DNA of 64,000 bases, from assembly GCF_015291705.1 (NCBI RefSeq), contig NZ_CP030050.1, positions 7,936,001 to 8,000,000 on the forward strand. Reading direction: 5' to 3'. Below the pieces are notes generated by a model, which worked only from the letters and a program-made list of their open reading frames with translations, was not told where the DNA came from and did no database searches. The position numbers were made by a program, and so were the translations under genes. Source of the stretch: Bradyrhizobium arachidis (GTDB lineage Bacteria; Pseudomonadota; Alphaproteobacteria; Rhizobiales; Xanthobacteraceae). This document shows positions 18,476 through 27,875 of this stretch, piece after piece. The number at the start of each line of letters is the position of its first letter. Position 1 is the stretch's first letter.

Positions 18476-18964
18476 TTAATGCCCCTCGCCCTCGAGTCCG
18501 CCGACGTGCTTCTGGGTGTAGAGCTCGAGGCCGATGCGGCCGATCAGGTCGAGCTGAGTCTCGAGGAAGTCGATGTGGTGCTCCTCATCGCTCATCAGCT
18601 TCTCGAACAGGTCGCGCGTGACGTAGTCCTTGACGCCGTGGCAGTAGGTCGCCGCTTCCTGGTAGAGCGCGCGGGCGCTCATCTCGGCGGCGAGATCGCA
18701 CTCGATGATCTCCTTGACGTTCTGGCCGATGCGCAGGGGATCGAGCACCTGCATGTTCGGGAAGCCGTCGAAGAACAGGATGCGCGCGGTGAGCTTGTCG
18801 GCGTGCTCCATCTCCTCGATGGACTCCTTGCGCCAGACCTTGGCCATGTCGAGGAGGCCCCAATTGTCGAGGAAGCGGTAGTGCAGCCAGTACTGGTTGA
18901 TCGCAGTTAGCTCGTGACGCAGCGCCTTGTTGAGATAGTCGATGACTTTTGCGTCGCCCTGCAT
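18476..18964 (-). CDS. bfr: Bacterioferritin
   Basis: 162 aa four-helix ferritin that stores iron in a 24-mer with haem. Met52 in EEMEHAD is the haem ligand. Ferroxidase ligands are present: Glu18 (RHELT), Glu51, His54, the Glu in CDLAAE, and the Glu/His of SDEEHH. Length is standard. An ICE-like element lies 44-60 bp upstream of the start, so iron-dependent control by Irr is likely. bfd lies behind it on the same strand. Confidence 0.97.
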   Translation of the reverse strand: MQGDAKVIDYLNKALRHELTAINQYWLHYRFLDNWGLLDMAKVWRKESIEEMEHADKLTARILFFDGFPNMQVLDPLRIGQNVKEIIECDLAAEMSARALYQEAATYCHGVKDYVTRDLFEKLMSDEEHHIDFLETQLDLIGRIGLELYTQKHVGGLEGEGH

Positions 18965-19007
18965 GGTTCACTCCAGCTCTTGCAGTCCAAATCGGCCCTA
19001 AACCGAA

Positions 19008-19024
19008 TTTAGAATGCTTCTAAG
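19008..19024 (-). promoter_or_regulatory. ICE-like (Irr) operator of bfr
   Basis: TTTAGAA-TGC-TTCTAAG: an inverted repeat matching the iron control element TTTAGAA-N3-TTCTAAA at all but the last base. Position 44-60 bp before the bfr ATG fits repression under iron limitation by Irr. Confidence 0.8.
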
Positions 19025-19097
19025 TCAGTTTAAGGATGAGGGCAACCGGCTACGGGGACGCAGCCGGGGAAAAGCTCAGCCGGGATTGCGGAAGTTT

Positions 19098-19370
19098 TCA
19101 GCAGGCAGCGAGGGCGAACTCGGCGGGCTCGGCCGTCTCGTCATTGGCGGCCACCGTGTGGCTGTGCGGGCAGCCGGAGCAGCAGGACTTGGCGCAGGGG
19201 CCGAGGGCTTCATCGATGATGGTCTTGATCGTGCGCGCGCAGCGGCCGCATTCGGCACTGCAACCGAGGCATCCATAGACCTGCTTGGCATGACGCACGG
19301 CATCGTCGGACTCGGCGACGGCGGCGCGGATGTCGTCATCGCTCAGCACGTTACAGGAACAAACGATCAT
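19098..19370 (-). CDS. bfd: Bacterioferritin-associated ferredoxin
   Basis: 90 aa. Cys4 and Cys6 (IVCSCNVL) plus CGRC near residues 41-44 form the BFD [2Fe-2S] site, which passes electrons to Bfr haem for iron release. Extra cysteines (34, 37) and a Cys/His-rich tail (SCCSGCPHSH) are unusual relative to the 64-aa E. coli protein. Faces the same way as bfr, 133 bp upstream of its start. Own ICE-like element at 19480. Confidence 0.92.
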   Translation of the reverse strand: MIVCSCNVLSDDDIRAAVAESDDAVRHAKQVYGCLGCSAECGRCARTIKTIIDEALGPCAKSCCSGCPHSHTVAANDETAEPAEFALAAC

Positions 19371-19479
19371 GGAAGCGGTAGGCCCTTCGGTGATGCGTCA
19401 TCATCGATATTTAACGGGCCGTCCGGATGCAAAGGGAAAAACCGGTATTTGAAGCTATTCCAAACTAGGCCGGAAACAG

Positions 19480-19496
19480 CCTAGAACGGCTCTAAA
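19480..19496 (-). promoter_or_regulatory. ICE-like operator upstream of bfd
   Basis: Read on the minus strand: TTTAGAG-CCG-TTCTAGG, three mismatches to TTTAGAA-N3-TTCTAAA. 110-126 bp before the bfd start, in the correct orientation. Confidence 0.5.
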
Positions 19497-19520
19497 ATAC
19501 GGTATTGCGGTGGATCAAGA

Positions 19521-19829
19521 TCAGTCGCCGCCACCGCCTCCACCACCATCGCCGCCGCCTCCGCAATCCCCGCCACTGCTGCCGCCATCGCTGCTCGAAC
19601 AGCTGCCGCTGTCGCTCGAGCCTGACGAGCTGTCGCTGGAAAACCAGTTCCCCAGCGAGAAGCCGTCGCTCGATCCCGAATAGGTGTCGCCGCCGCCACT
19701 TCCGCCATCCGTGCCGGCCGCTGCGCGCGAACGCCGGCCCCGGTTCTGCAGATGGCTGATCCAGCCATAGCCGATCGCGAAGATGACCCCGGCAGCAATC
19801 AAGGCATTGATCATCGCATTACCCATCAT
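19521..19829 (-). CDS. Small membrane-anchored Gly/Ser-rich protein
   Basis: 102 aa from ATG 19829, with GGGAGG immediately upstream. One TM helix (NALIAAGVIFAIGYGWI), then a charged stretch and a Gly/Ser/Asp low-complexity tail with two Cys (SGSCSSS, GGDCGGG), ending in a poly-Gly run and Asp. Similar small envelope proteins occur in rhizobia without assigned function. Longer forms beginning at 19868 or 19883 are possible. Confidence 0.7.
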   Translation of the reverse strand: MMGNAMINALIAAGVIFAIGYGWISHLQNRGRRSRAAAGTDGGSGGGDTYSGSSDGFSLGNWFSSDSSSGSSDSGSCSSSDGGSSGGDCGGGGDGGGGGGGD

Positions 19830-19968
19830 CGCCTCCCTGGTCGCCTCCTTGGAGGACCTGCGACCCATATTAATTGGTCGCACCCCGCAAAGGTGCCGTT
19901 CATCGACCGTTCAAATGGAGTATGGAACTTAGGTCCCAAAGAGTTCCCAGAGTTGAAAGGCCAAGCCT

Positions 19969-20292
19969 ATGAAGAAGTCGCTCCTGGCAGTCGCTGCCGT
20001 CGCCACCCTGGCCTTGACGGCCGGAACACCCGCCCATGCGCAGCGCGGCGTTGCCGCGGGCGTGGCGGCGGGGATCATCGGCGGCGCCATTGTGGGGGGC
20101 GCGCTGGCGTCTCCGTATTATTACGGACCAGGCCCCGGCTATTATGAACCGGGCTATTACCCGCCCCGCTACTACGCGCCGGGTCCGGGCTATGTCGCCG
20201 ACGACTATTACGGCGGCGGCTGCGTCTGGCAGAAGCAGCGCTTCTGGGACGGCTACGCCTGGCGCGTCCGCCGCGTCCGAGTCTGCGGCTAA
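19969..20292 (+). CDS. Small secreted Gly/Tyr-rich protein (GIIGGAIVGGA family, copy 1)
   Basis: 107 aa. Signal peptide ending near AHAQRG. The mature part has a glycine-zipper segment (GVAAGVAAGIIGGAIVGGALA), a Tyr/Pro/Gly repeat region, and a conserved end GCVWQKQRFWDGYAWRVRRVRVC with two Cys. The glycine zipper resembles membrane-inserting or pore-type proteins; function unknown. Paralogue at 20515. Confidence 0.82.
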   Translation: MKKSLLAVAAVATLALTAGTPAHAQRGVAAGVAAGIIGGAIVGGALASPYYYGPGPGYYEPGYYPPRYYAPGPGYVADDYYGGGCVWQKQRFWDGYAWRVRRVRVCG

Positions 20293-20351
20293 GGCGACTT
20301 GAGCTGCGTGTGGGCCGATTCACAACGGACACGGCGTTCATCTCGGGGCCC

Positions 20352-20369
20352 GAAAAAGACCGCTTTTTC
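20352..20369 (+). terminator. Weak hairpin after the copy-1 secreted gene
   Basis: GAAAAAG / CTTTTTC stem with a 4-nt ACCG loop 60 bp after the stop. AT-rich; possibly a terminator. Confidence 0.4.
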
Positions 20370-20514
20370 TCGTCACAGCTCCGTGTGCGTTTACCGTGGA
20401 TTGACCATTTGCGCGCTTCCTAGCTGCAAGACCAATTCCATCAGAGTGTGCGTGAACCTTTGAAACCCGGGCGCCTCTAACAAGAGGAACCCATCTCCCA
20501 GGAGAGCCAAGAGC

Positions 20515-20799
20515 ATGAAGAAGACTTTAGTTGCCGCCCTCACGGTTGCGACGGTTGCCGGTTCGCTGGTGACCGCCACTCCGCCCGCCAAAGCCGGTGA
20601 CGGCGTCGGCGCCGGCATCGCAGCCGGCCTGATCGGCGGCGCGATCGTCGGCGGCGCCATCGCGTCGAGCCGTCCGGCCTATGGTGGTCCGGTCTACGTC
20701 GCCGAGCCCGGCCCGCCGCCCCCGCCCTGCTACTGGCAGCGCCAGCGCTATTGGGACGGCTACGGCTGGGTCGTCCGCCCGGTTCGCGTTTGCTACTGA
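20515..20799 (+). CDS. Small secreted Gly-rich protein (copy 2)
   Basis: 94 aa, signal peptide ending near AKAGDG. Again a glycine zipper (GAGIAAGLIGGAIVGGAIA), shorter spacer, and the same C-terminal CYWQRQRYWDGYGWVVRPVRVCY. Clear tandem duplicate of 19969 with its own leader and terminator. Confidence 0.85.
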   Translation: MKKTLVAALTVATVAGSLVTATPPAKAGDGVGAGIAAGLIGGAIVGGAIASSRPAYGGPVYVAEPGPPPPPCYWQRQRYWDGYGWVVRPVRVCY

Positions 20800-20834
20800 T
20801 CTGATCGCAAGGCGCTGATGAGCGCCGCGATCGA

Positions 20835-20870
20835 AGCCCGGCCGAGACCATCGGCCGGGCTTTTTCTTTT
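20835..20870 (+). terminator. Strong intrinsic terminator
   Basis: Perfect 11-bp stem AGCCCGGCCGA / TCGGCCGGGCT, loop GACCA, then TTTTCTTTT. Ends the transcript of the 20515 gene 36 bp past its stop; the opposite-strand gene at 20881 ends just beyond. Confidence 0.92.
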
Positions 20871-20880
20871 GGCCGCCGCG

Positions 20881-22107
20881 CTATCGCGCCGCCTGGATCG
20901 AGCGCAGCACCTCTTCGCTCGGCCAGCAATCGACCTTCAGGCCCGCTGACTTCTGGTAGGCGCCGAGCGCGGCGCGCGTCTGCATGCCGGCTTTGCCGTC
21001 GATCTTGTCCTTGTAGAGCCCGACGCGTGTGAGCCCGCGCTGCATCGTCTCGACGTCCTTGGTCCGCAGCTGCTTTGACGCGGCCCATGGCGTTGCGAAC
21101 GGTTGCGGGCTCGTCATGCGGTCGCTGAGATGGCCGACGAACAGCACGTAGAGGTCGGAGAAATTGTATTCCTTGATGACGAAGTAGTTCTTCGTGGTCA
21201 GGAACGACGGACCGTAAATGCCCTCCGGCTGCAACAGCGAGGCCGGCTGCGCCTGCTCGGCGGCGCTCAACTTTTGCCCACGCACCGGCACGAAGCCCTC
21301 GCGCAGCCATTGGCTGATCGGCTTCGTCACCTCGGGCACGCCGACGGTGCAATCGACTTTCGCGGGCGCCTGCACCTCATAGGCCCAGCGCACGCCGCTC
21401 TGCCAGCCCTTGTTGACGAGCTGCTGCGCGGCCGAGGCCAGCGCATCCGGCACCGAATGCCAGATGTCGATGCGGCCGTCGCCATCGAAATCGACGCCGT
21501 GGTTGTAATATTCGGATGGCAGGAACTGCGTCAGCCCGGTGGCGCCGGCCCAGGACGAGCGCATGTCCTTGCGCGTCACCACGCCCTCGCCCAGGATCTT
21601 CAGCGAGAGGATGAACTCGTTGCGATAGGTGTCTTTGCGGCGACCGACATAGGCCTGCGTCGCCAGCACGCGGACGAGATCGTAAGGCAGGGTGTAGCGG
21701 CCGTAGTCGGTCTCGCGTCCCCAGATCGCAAGCATGACGGTAGATGGCACGCCGGACTTCTTCTCGATCTCGGTCAGCTGCGGACGATATTTCTGCAGCA
21801 GCCGCTGCCCCTCGCCCGCAAGCCGCGCAATCGAAGCTTCCTTGACGTAGTCGGCAGGCACCTGCACGAACTCGGCCTGCGACGGCGCGCCGGTCGCGGG
21901 CCGGCCCGGCAGGATCAGATCGGGCAGCTTGTAGTCAGGCTCGAGCCCGCGCGTCTGCTCATCGAACGTCGCGCGCGACACGCCGGCGGCCTGCGCCTCC
22001 GGCCAGAGCGAAGTGATGAACTGCGTGAAGACCGCGTCGGCGGCACGGGCGGGCGACCAGGTGCAGGTGACCGCGATCACCGCAGCGATGAGCGCCCTCC
22101 GCATCAT
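20881..22107 (-). CDS. Lytic murein transglycosylase (MltB-like) with PG-binding domain
   Basis: 408 aa. Signal peptide (ARAADA). The SLT_2 catalytic domain holds Glu132 in AIWGRETDYG, the general acid for 1,6-anhydro cleavage of glycan strands, and GATGLTQFLPSEYY. Ends with a PG_binding_1 domain (VETMQRGLTRVGLYKDKIDGKAG). Acts in the periplasm in cell-wall turnover. ettA lies 8 bp upstream on the same strand and may be cotranscribed. Confidence 0.93.
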   Translation of the reverse strand: MMRRALIAAVIAVTCTWSPARAADAVFTQFITSLWPEAQAAGVSRATFDEQTRGLEPDYKLPDLILPGRPATGAPSQAEFVQVPADYVKEASIARLAGEGQRLLQKYRPQLTEIEKKSGVPSTVMLAIWGRETDYGRYTLPYDLVRVLATQAYVGRRKDTYRNEFILSLKILGEGVVTRKDMRSSWAGATGLTQFLPSEYYNHGVDFDGDGRIDIWHSVPDALASAAQQLVNKGWQSGVRWAYEVQAPAKVDCTVGVPEVTKPISQWLREGFVPVRGQKLSAAEQAQPASLLQPEGIYGPSFLTTKNYFVIKEYNFSDLYVLFVGHLSDRMTSPQPFATPWAASKQLRTKDVETMQRGLTRVGLYKDKIDGKAGMQTRAALGAYQKSAGLKVDCWPSEEVLRSIQAAR

Positions 22108-22114
22108 GCCGCCA

Positions 22115-23764
<1,650 letters not shown>

Positions 23765-23870
23765 CGGTCCCGTGAAACCTTCAATTTGAGGAGATTTGCT
23801 TAGCCAGCGATGTAACGATCCCGCCCCCAAAGGGCAACGTTTTCCCTCCGTTCACCACGGATGAATACGG

Positions 23871-23900
23871 TCCGGACACCATCCGGACCCAGATCCGGAC
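23871..23900. promoter_or_regulatory. Three helically phased TCCGGAC repeats
   Basis: TCCGGAC at 23871, 23882 and 23894 (spacings 11 and 12 bp, about one helical turn each), followed by an A/T-rich tract ATTTTTTAATAAAG. Lies between divergent ettA and the small gene at 24000. A possible operator array. Confidence 0.45.
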
Positions 23901-23999
23901 AATTGAAACCATTTTTTAATAAAGCAGGCCAAAGCTCGGTTTCGCGCGGAAACAGCGCCACCCGCTCAGAATGAGCGGGGAGAACAGCGAGACAGCGTC

Positions 24000-24215
24000 A
24001 TGGCCCTGATCGAGACCCATTCTCTTCCTGTTCCGACAGAAGTCGGGCACGTCTCCGGCGTCGTGTCGGAGATCAAGGGCTTCTGGAAGCGCTTCCTCGC
24101 CACCGCCTTCAACCCCTACCGGCCCGAGCTGCACTATATGCGCGGCCCCGGCCCCGCCTGGCGCGCCAAGCATGGCATCGATGCGCCGATCCGGCTGAAG
24201 CCCCGCGACCTCTAA
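24000..24215 (+). CDS. Small hypothetical protein
   Basis: 71 aa from ATG 24000. Composition and codon bias (GC at third positions) look coding. The C-terminus LHYMRGPGPAWRAKHGIDAPIRLKPRDL is polar and Pro-rich; no TM or known domain. RBS weak (GCGAGACAG). Confidence 0.6.
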   Translation: MALIETHSLPVPTEVGHVSGVVSEIKGFWKRFLATAFNPYRPELHYMRGPGPAWRAKHGIDAPIRLKPRDL

Positions 24216-24347
24216 GCGCCTCCCTCCTATCGCATTTTTGAAGACGCAAGCTGCTTGCGCGCGAGGCTGATTGCGCGCAACCATGGCCCGGTTCCGACGA
24301 TGGCGCCCATCGCCCAGCGCCGTCCCCTCTCGCCATGGATGAAGCTG

Positions 24348-25310
24348 ATGAGCCGGCTGCGCTGCGCAATTCTCGACGACTATTTCAACCTCGCCCTCGA
24401 CGTCGCCGACTGGCAGAGATTGTCGGATCGCGTCGACGTCACCGTGTTCAGCCATCCCTTTGCCTCGGAGCAGGCCGCGGCCAGCGCGCTCGCGGACTTC
24501 GAGATCATCTGCGCGATGCGCGAGCGCACTGCGTTCCCCAAGAGCCTGTTCGACAGCTTGCCGAAGCTGAAGCTGCTGCTCACCTCGGGCATGCGCAATG
24601 CTTCGATCGACATGGAGGCCGCGAAGGCGCGTGGTGTCATCATCGGCGGTACGCAATATTCACGCGATCCGACCGCGCCGCTCACCATGGGCCTGATCCT
24701 GGAGCTGACCCGCGGCATCGGCCGCGAGAATGCGCGGATGCATGCGGGTGAGCCCTGGCAGACCTTTGCCGGCGTCGAGATCGAGGGGATGACGCTCGGC
24801 GTCGTCGGGCTCGGCAAGCTCGGCAGCAAGATGGCGGGGATTGCGAAGGCGTTCGGCATGAACGTGATCGCGTGGAGCCCGAACCTGACGCCGGAGAAAT
24901 GCGCGGCGGCCGGCGTCGGCTACGCCACCAAGGAGGAGCTGTTCGCCAAGGCCGACATCGTCACCATCCATGTGGTGCTGAGCGAGCGCTCGCGCGGCCT
25001 CGTCGGCCGTGCCGACCTCGCGCGGATGAAGCCGACGGCCTTCCTGGTCAACACCGCGCGCGGACCCATTGTCGATGAGGCGGCGCTGCTCGAGGCCTTG
25101 CAGCAGAAGAAGATCGCGGGCGCCGGCATCGACGTCTTCTCGGTCGAGCCGCTGCCGGTCGACCATCCCTTCCGCAAGCTCGACAATCTCGTGCTGACGC
25201 CGCATCTGGGCTACGCGACCGAGGATGGCCTGCGCATTCATTACGGTCAGATGGTCGAGGCGATCGACGCCTTCACCGAGCGCGGCGAGCTGCCGCGCAA
25301 GCTGGCCTGA
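24348..25310 (+). CDS. D-2-hydroxyacid dehydrogenase (NAD-dependent)
   Basis: 320 aa. Catalytic and NAD domains are in the usual interleaved order: Rossmann GLGKLGSKMAGIAKAFGM, catalytic Arg in NTARGPIVDE, Glu after VFSVEPL, and His in TPHLGYAT. Reduces 2-ketoacids to D-hydroxyacids or the reverse; substrate unknown. Start: ATG 24348 (MSRLRCAILDDY) is the family start; ATG 24339 is the alternative. Confidence 0.92.
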   Translation: MSRLRCAILDDYFNLALDVADWQRLSDRVDVTVFSHPFASEQAAASALADFEIICAMRERTAFPKSLFDSLPKLKLLLTSGMRNASIDMEAAKARGVIIGGTQYSRDPTAPLTMGLILELTRGIGRENARMHAGEPWQTFAGVEIEGMTLGVVGLGKLGSKMAGIAKAFGMNVIAWSPNLTPEKCAAAGVGYATKEELFAKADIVTIHVVLSERSRGLVGRADLARMKPTAFLVNTARGPIVDEAALLEALQQKKIAGAGIDVFSVEPLPVDHPFRKLDNLVLTPHLGYATEDGLRIHYGQMVEAIDAFTERGELPRKLA

Positions 25311-25315
25311 AACGA

Positions 25316-25343
25316 AAAGGGCGTGCCGTTTGGCACGCCCTTT
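25316..25343. terminator. Bidirectional intrinsic terminator
   Basis: Perfect 12-bp stem AAAGGGCGTGCC / GGCACGCCCTTT with loop GTTT between two convergent genes; short T/A runs on both sides. Confidence 0.8.
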
Positions 25344-25368
25344 CGCGACTTGAGCTGTTTCGAAGCGC

Positions 25369-26565
25369 TTAGCGCACGGTGACCGGCGCGGGCAGCGGCG
25401 GCACCACCGTCGGCTGCGTGCCGGGGACCGGGCCCGCCTGGGCAGACACAGGAGCGGGCGCAGGCGCAGCGGACGCAGTCGCCGTTCCCGGCGCCGGACC
25501 ACCCGGCATCACCACCACGCGAGTGCCGACCTTGACACGGTCGAACAGGTCCGAGACGTCCTCGTTCAGCATGCCGATACATCCCGACGACACGAACTTG
25601 CCGATCGTCGAGGGCTGGTTGGTGCCGTGGATGCGGTAGACGGTCGAGCCGAGATACATCGCGCGGGCGCCGAGCGGATTGCCGGGGCCACCGGCCATGA
25701 AGCGCGGCAGATAGGGCTGACGCTCGATCATTTCCGTCGGCGGATGCCAATCCGGCCACTCCGCCTTGCGGGTGATCTTCTGCACGCCGGTCCAGGTGAA
25801 GCCGTCGCGGCCGACGCGGACGCCGTAGCGGATCGCGCGGCCGCCGCCGAGCACGTAATAGAGATAGGTGTTGGGCGTATCGACCACGAGTGTGCCGGCC
25901 GGCTCCTTGGTCTGGAACGCGACCTCCTGGCGGCGCAGATTCGGCGCCAGTTGGGCCGGCGCAGCATCGGGCTGCTCCTCCGGCGGCAGCGAAGCGACCG
26001 TCATCGGCCGGCCATCGGCGCCGACCGGCGGCTGGCCAGCCTGAACCGTTCCCGTCGCGGCGGGGCCACCAACGGCCTCCGGCGGACGCAGGCCGTCATT
26101 GGCGGGCGCCTGGCCCGGACGGTCGGCATAGATCACCGGCGGCGGGCCGGCGGGGCGGCCGTAGCGGGGATCGTCGGGCGACATTACCGGGCCCTGCGGC
26201 GGCGCTGCCGAGTACACCGGGGCGCCGGCCGGGCGCCCATAACGCGGATCATCCGGCGACATCACCGGCCCCTGCGGCGCGGCGGAGTAGACCGGCGGCG
26301 CGCCAGCCGGGCGGCCATAGCGCGGATCGTCTGGCGACATGATCGGACCGCCGGGGCCGGGCGGCGGCAGCGAGGCCTGCGGCACCGCGTCGTCGTCTTC
26401 GTCCAGCGCGTCGAAATTCGGGGTACGGTCGCCGGGCCGATATTGGGCCGGGGCGCCATAGCTCGGCGCCTGCTGGACCGGATAGCTCTGAGCCTGCGCG
26501 AGCGAGGTTCCCGCCGCAGCGACTGTTGCGGCAGCGCATATCGTCAGAAAGTGTTTGATCATCAT
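25369..26565 (-). CDS. L,D-transpeptidase (YkuD) with N-terminal tandem repeats
   Basis: 398 aa. Signal peptide (SLAQAQSYP). Residues about 75-155 hold 26-residue repeats (MSPDDPRYGRPAGAPPVYSA type, about three copies, 78-bp period). The C-terminal YkuD domain has IHGTNQPSTIGKFVSSGCIGM, with catalytic His and Cys, and acts in the periplasm to form 3-3 or lipoprotein crosslinks. A further Pro/Ala-rich tail follows. The repeat domain may tether or bind the envelope. Start ATG 26565 or 26562. Confidence 0.93.
   Translation of the reverse strand: MMIKHFLTICAAATVAAAGTSLAQAQSYPVQQAPSYGAPAQYRPGDRTPNFDALDEDDDAVPQASLPPPGPGGPIMSPDDPRYGRPAGAPPVYSAAPQGPVMSPDDPRYGRPAGAPVYSAAPPQGPVMSPDDPRYGRPAGPPPVIYADRPGQAPANDGLRPPEAVGGPAATGTVQAGQPPVGADGRPMTVASLPPEEQPDAAPAQLAPNLRRQEVAFQTKEPAGTLVVDTPNTYLYYVLGGGRAIRYGVRVGRDGFTWTGVQKITRKAEWPDWHPPTEMIERQPYLPRFMAGGPGNPLGARAMYLGSTVYRIHGTNQPSTIGKFVSSGCIGMLNEDVSDLFDRVKVGTRVVVMPGGPAPGTATASAAPAPAPVSAQAGPVPGTQPTVVPPLPAPVTVR
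26125..26352. repeat. 78-bp coding tandem repeat
   Basis: Near-identical units starting at about 26161, 26239 and 26317 (period 78 bp), encoding the 26-aa repeat in the L,D-transpeptidase. Length variation between strains is likely. Confidence 0.85.
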
Positions 26566-26929
26566 CGCTCTTGTATAGCCCCCGGGCCCCGTCCGAGCCG
26601 TTAACGGCCAGATGACCGAAGATCGCGGCACATTCAAGACATATCAGGGTTATCTGCGCCGGATTTGCCGATTTGTGATCCGCAAGAGCACCGTTGCCCC
26701 GTTGCATCACGGGCGGGAAATCGCATCGCGCCGTAAATTGCCGGAGTCTTCCGCCCCGAATTTTAGGGAACGGCGCGGAGGCGTTGCGATATGGTCGAAT
26801 CAGCCTGATTCGCCATTGCTTTGAGCTCCGATCCCCGCGTGGCGAACGCGGCAATCAGTACCGTCACCGCGTTCAGATGGCTCATGGGCCCCGGCACCGC
26901 CGTCGGGGCGGAAATTCGCAACCCGTCCG
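26566..26929. other. Intergenic region, no gene seen
   Basis: 364 bp between divergent genes. The only structure noted is a small palindrome CGAATCAG-C-CTGATTCG at 26796-26812. Promoters for both genes should lie here but I cannot place them. Confidence 0.4.
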
Positions 26930-27700
26930 ATGCTTCCCGGCTTTCGCTTCCTGCTTGCCGCGATCCTGCTGTCAACCTCCATCCTGGTGTTCGGCCTAGG
27001 CGCCGCCGCGCTGCTGCGGGCGACCCATGAGCAATATGTCAGCAACCCCTCCTGGCGGAACGGTCCGCAGGAGAAGGTGTTCGCGCAAGCCTCCGAGCCC
27101 ACCCAGCCGGTGCTCGCAGTCTTGCGGGCCGAGCCGGAGGCGGCGGCCGAGCCGACGCCGTCGCTGCGTGACCAGGTGCCGACCATCGGACTGCCCGAGC
27201 AGATGGCCGCGCTGACGAGCGAGACCGACGCGCAGCCACAGGTCGTCGCGCCGCCGGCCGACGCCGCGCCGGCCGAACCGGCCAAGGTGGAGGCGACGAT
27301 CGAAACCAAGATCGAGACGACGGCAGAAGCCGCAGCGCCAGCCGACACCCTCACCCCCGCCGACACCACGGCCACGATCCCCGAGGCCACGCCCGCAATT
27401 GTCGCGACCGCCAGCGCGCCCGCACCGGTTGATGCAGCCGTTGATCCCAGCCGAGCGATGGCCGCCGCGGCACTTGACGTTGCGACGACCAGGCTGGCGG
27501 CGCTGAACGATCCGGCGGCCGCGAAGGCCGCGCCCGCCAAGGCGAAGTCCGACACCAGCAAGCCGGAGAGCAAGGCGACCAAGCCCAAGGCGAAGAAGCG
27601 GCACCGCGAGGTGCGCCGCCCGCCGCCTCAGCAGTTGCGGCAACAGTTCGATCCGTTCGGTCAGCAGACCTTCGCAACGACGACCACGCGCACGCGGTGA
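26930..27700 (+). CDS. Membrane-anchored Ala/Pro-rich protein
   Basis: 256 aa. N-terminal TM helix or uncleaved signal (residues 6-30). The rest is a long low-complexity Ala/Pro/Thr/Glu linker with repeats such as PATPA, AEPAK and PADT, and a basic Lys/Arg-rich C-terminus (KPKAKKRHREVRRPPPQQLRQ). It looks like an envelope-spanning or cell-wall-associated anchor. No domain recognised. Divergent from the L,D-transpeptidase. Confidence 0.75.
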   Translation: MLPGFRFLLAAILLSTSILVFGLGAAALLRATHEQYVSNPSWRNGPQEKVFAQASEPTQPVLAVLRAEPEAAAEPTPSLRDQVPTIGLPEQMAALTSETDAQPQVVAPPADAAPAEPAKVEATIETKIETTAEAAAPADTLTPADTTATIPEATPAIVATASAPAPVDAAVDPSRAMAAAALDVATTRLAALNDPAAAKAAPAKAKSDTSKPESKATKPKAKKRHREVRRPPPQQLRQQFDPFGQQTFATTTTRTR

Positions 27701-27707
27701 TGTGCTC

Positions 27708-27851
27708 CACCTCTCCCCGCTTGCAGGGAGAGGTCGGAATGCGCGCGTCGCGCGGATTCCGGGTGAGGGGGTACAGGCCCCCTCGACGACCTCACGCGGG
27801 GAGAGAGGCCCCTCACCCCAACCCTCTCCCCGCAAGCGCGGGGCGAGGGAG
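27708..27851. repeat. Palindromic repeat, CCTCTCCCCGC family
   Basis: Starts CCACCTCTCCCCGCTTGCAG, includes CCTCACCC / GGGTGAGG and ends CCCTCTCCCCGCAAGCGCGG. Another copy lies at 52316. Confidence 0.8.
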
Positions 27852-27875
27852 CGCATGGTCATTTTGGCGGCGATC

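Noticed and set aside
19014..19484. Plus-strand frame across bfd
   Set aside because: Overlaps bfd and both ICE boxes; no motif and poor codon use relative to neighbours.
24217..24300. Direct repeat TTGCGCGC near 24257 and 24273 as a regulatory site
   Set aside because: Low complexity in a GC-rich region; two copies only.
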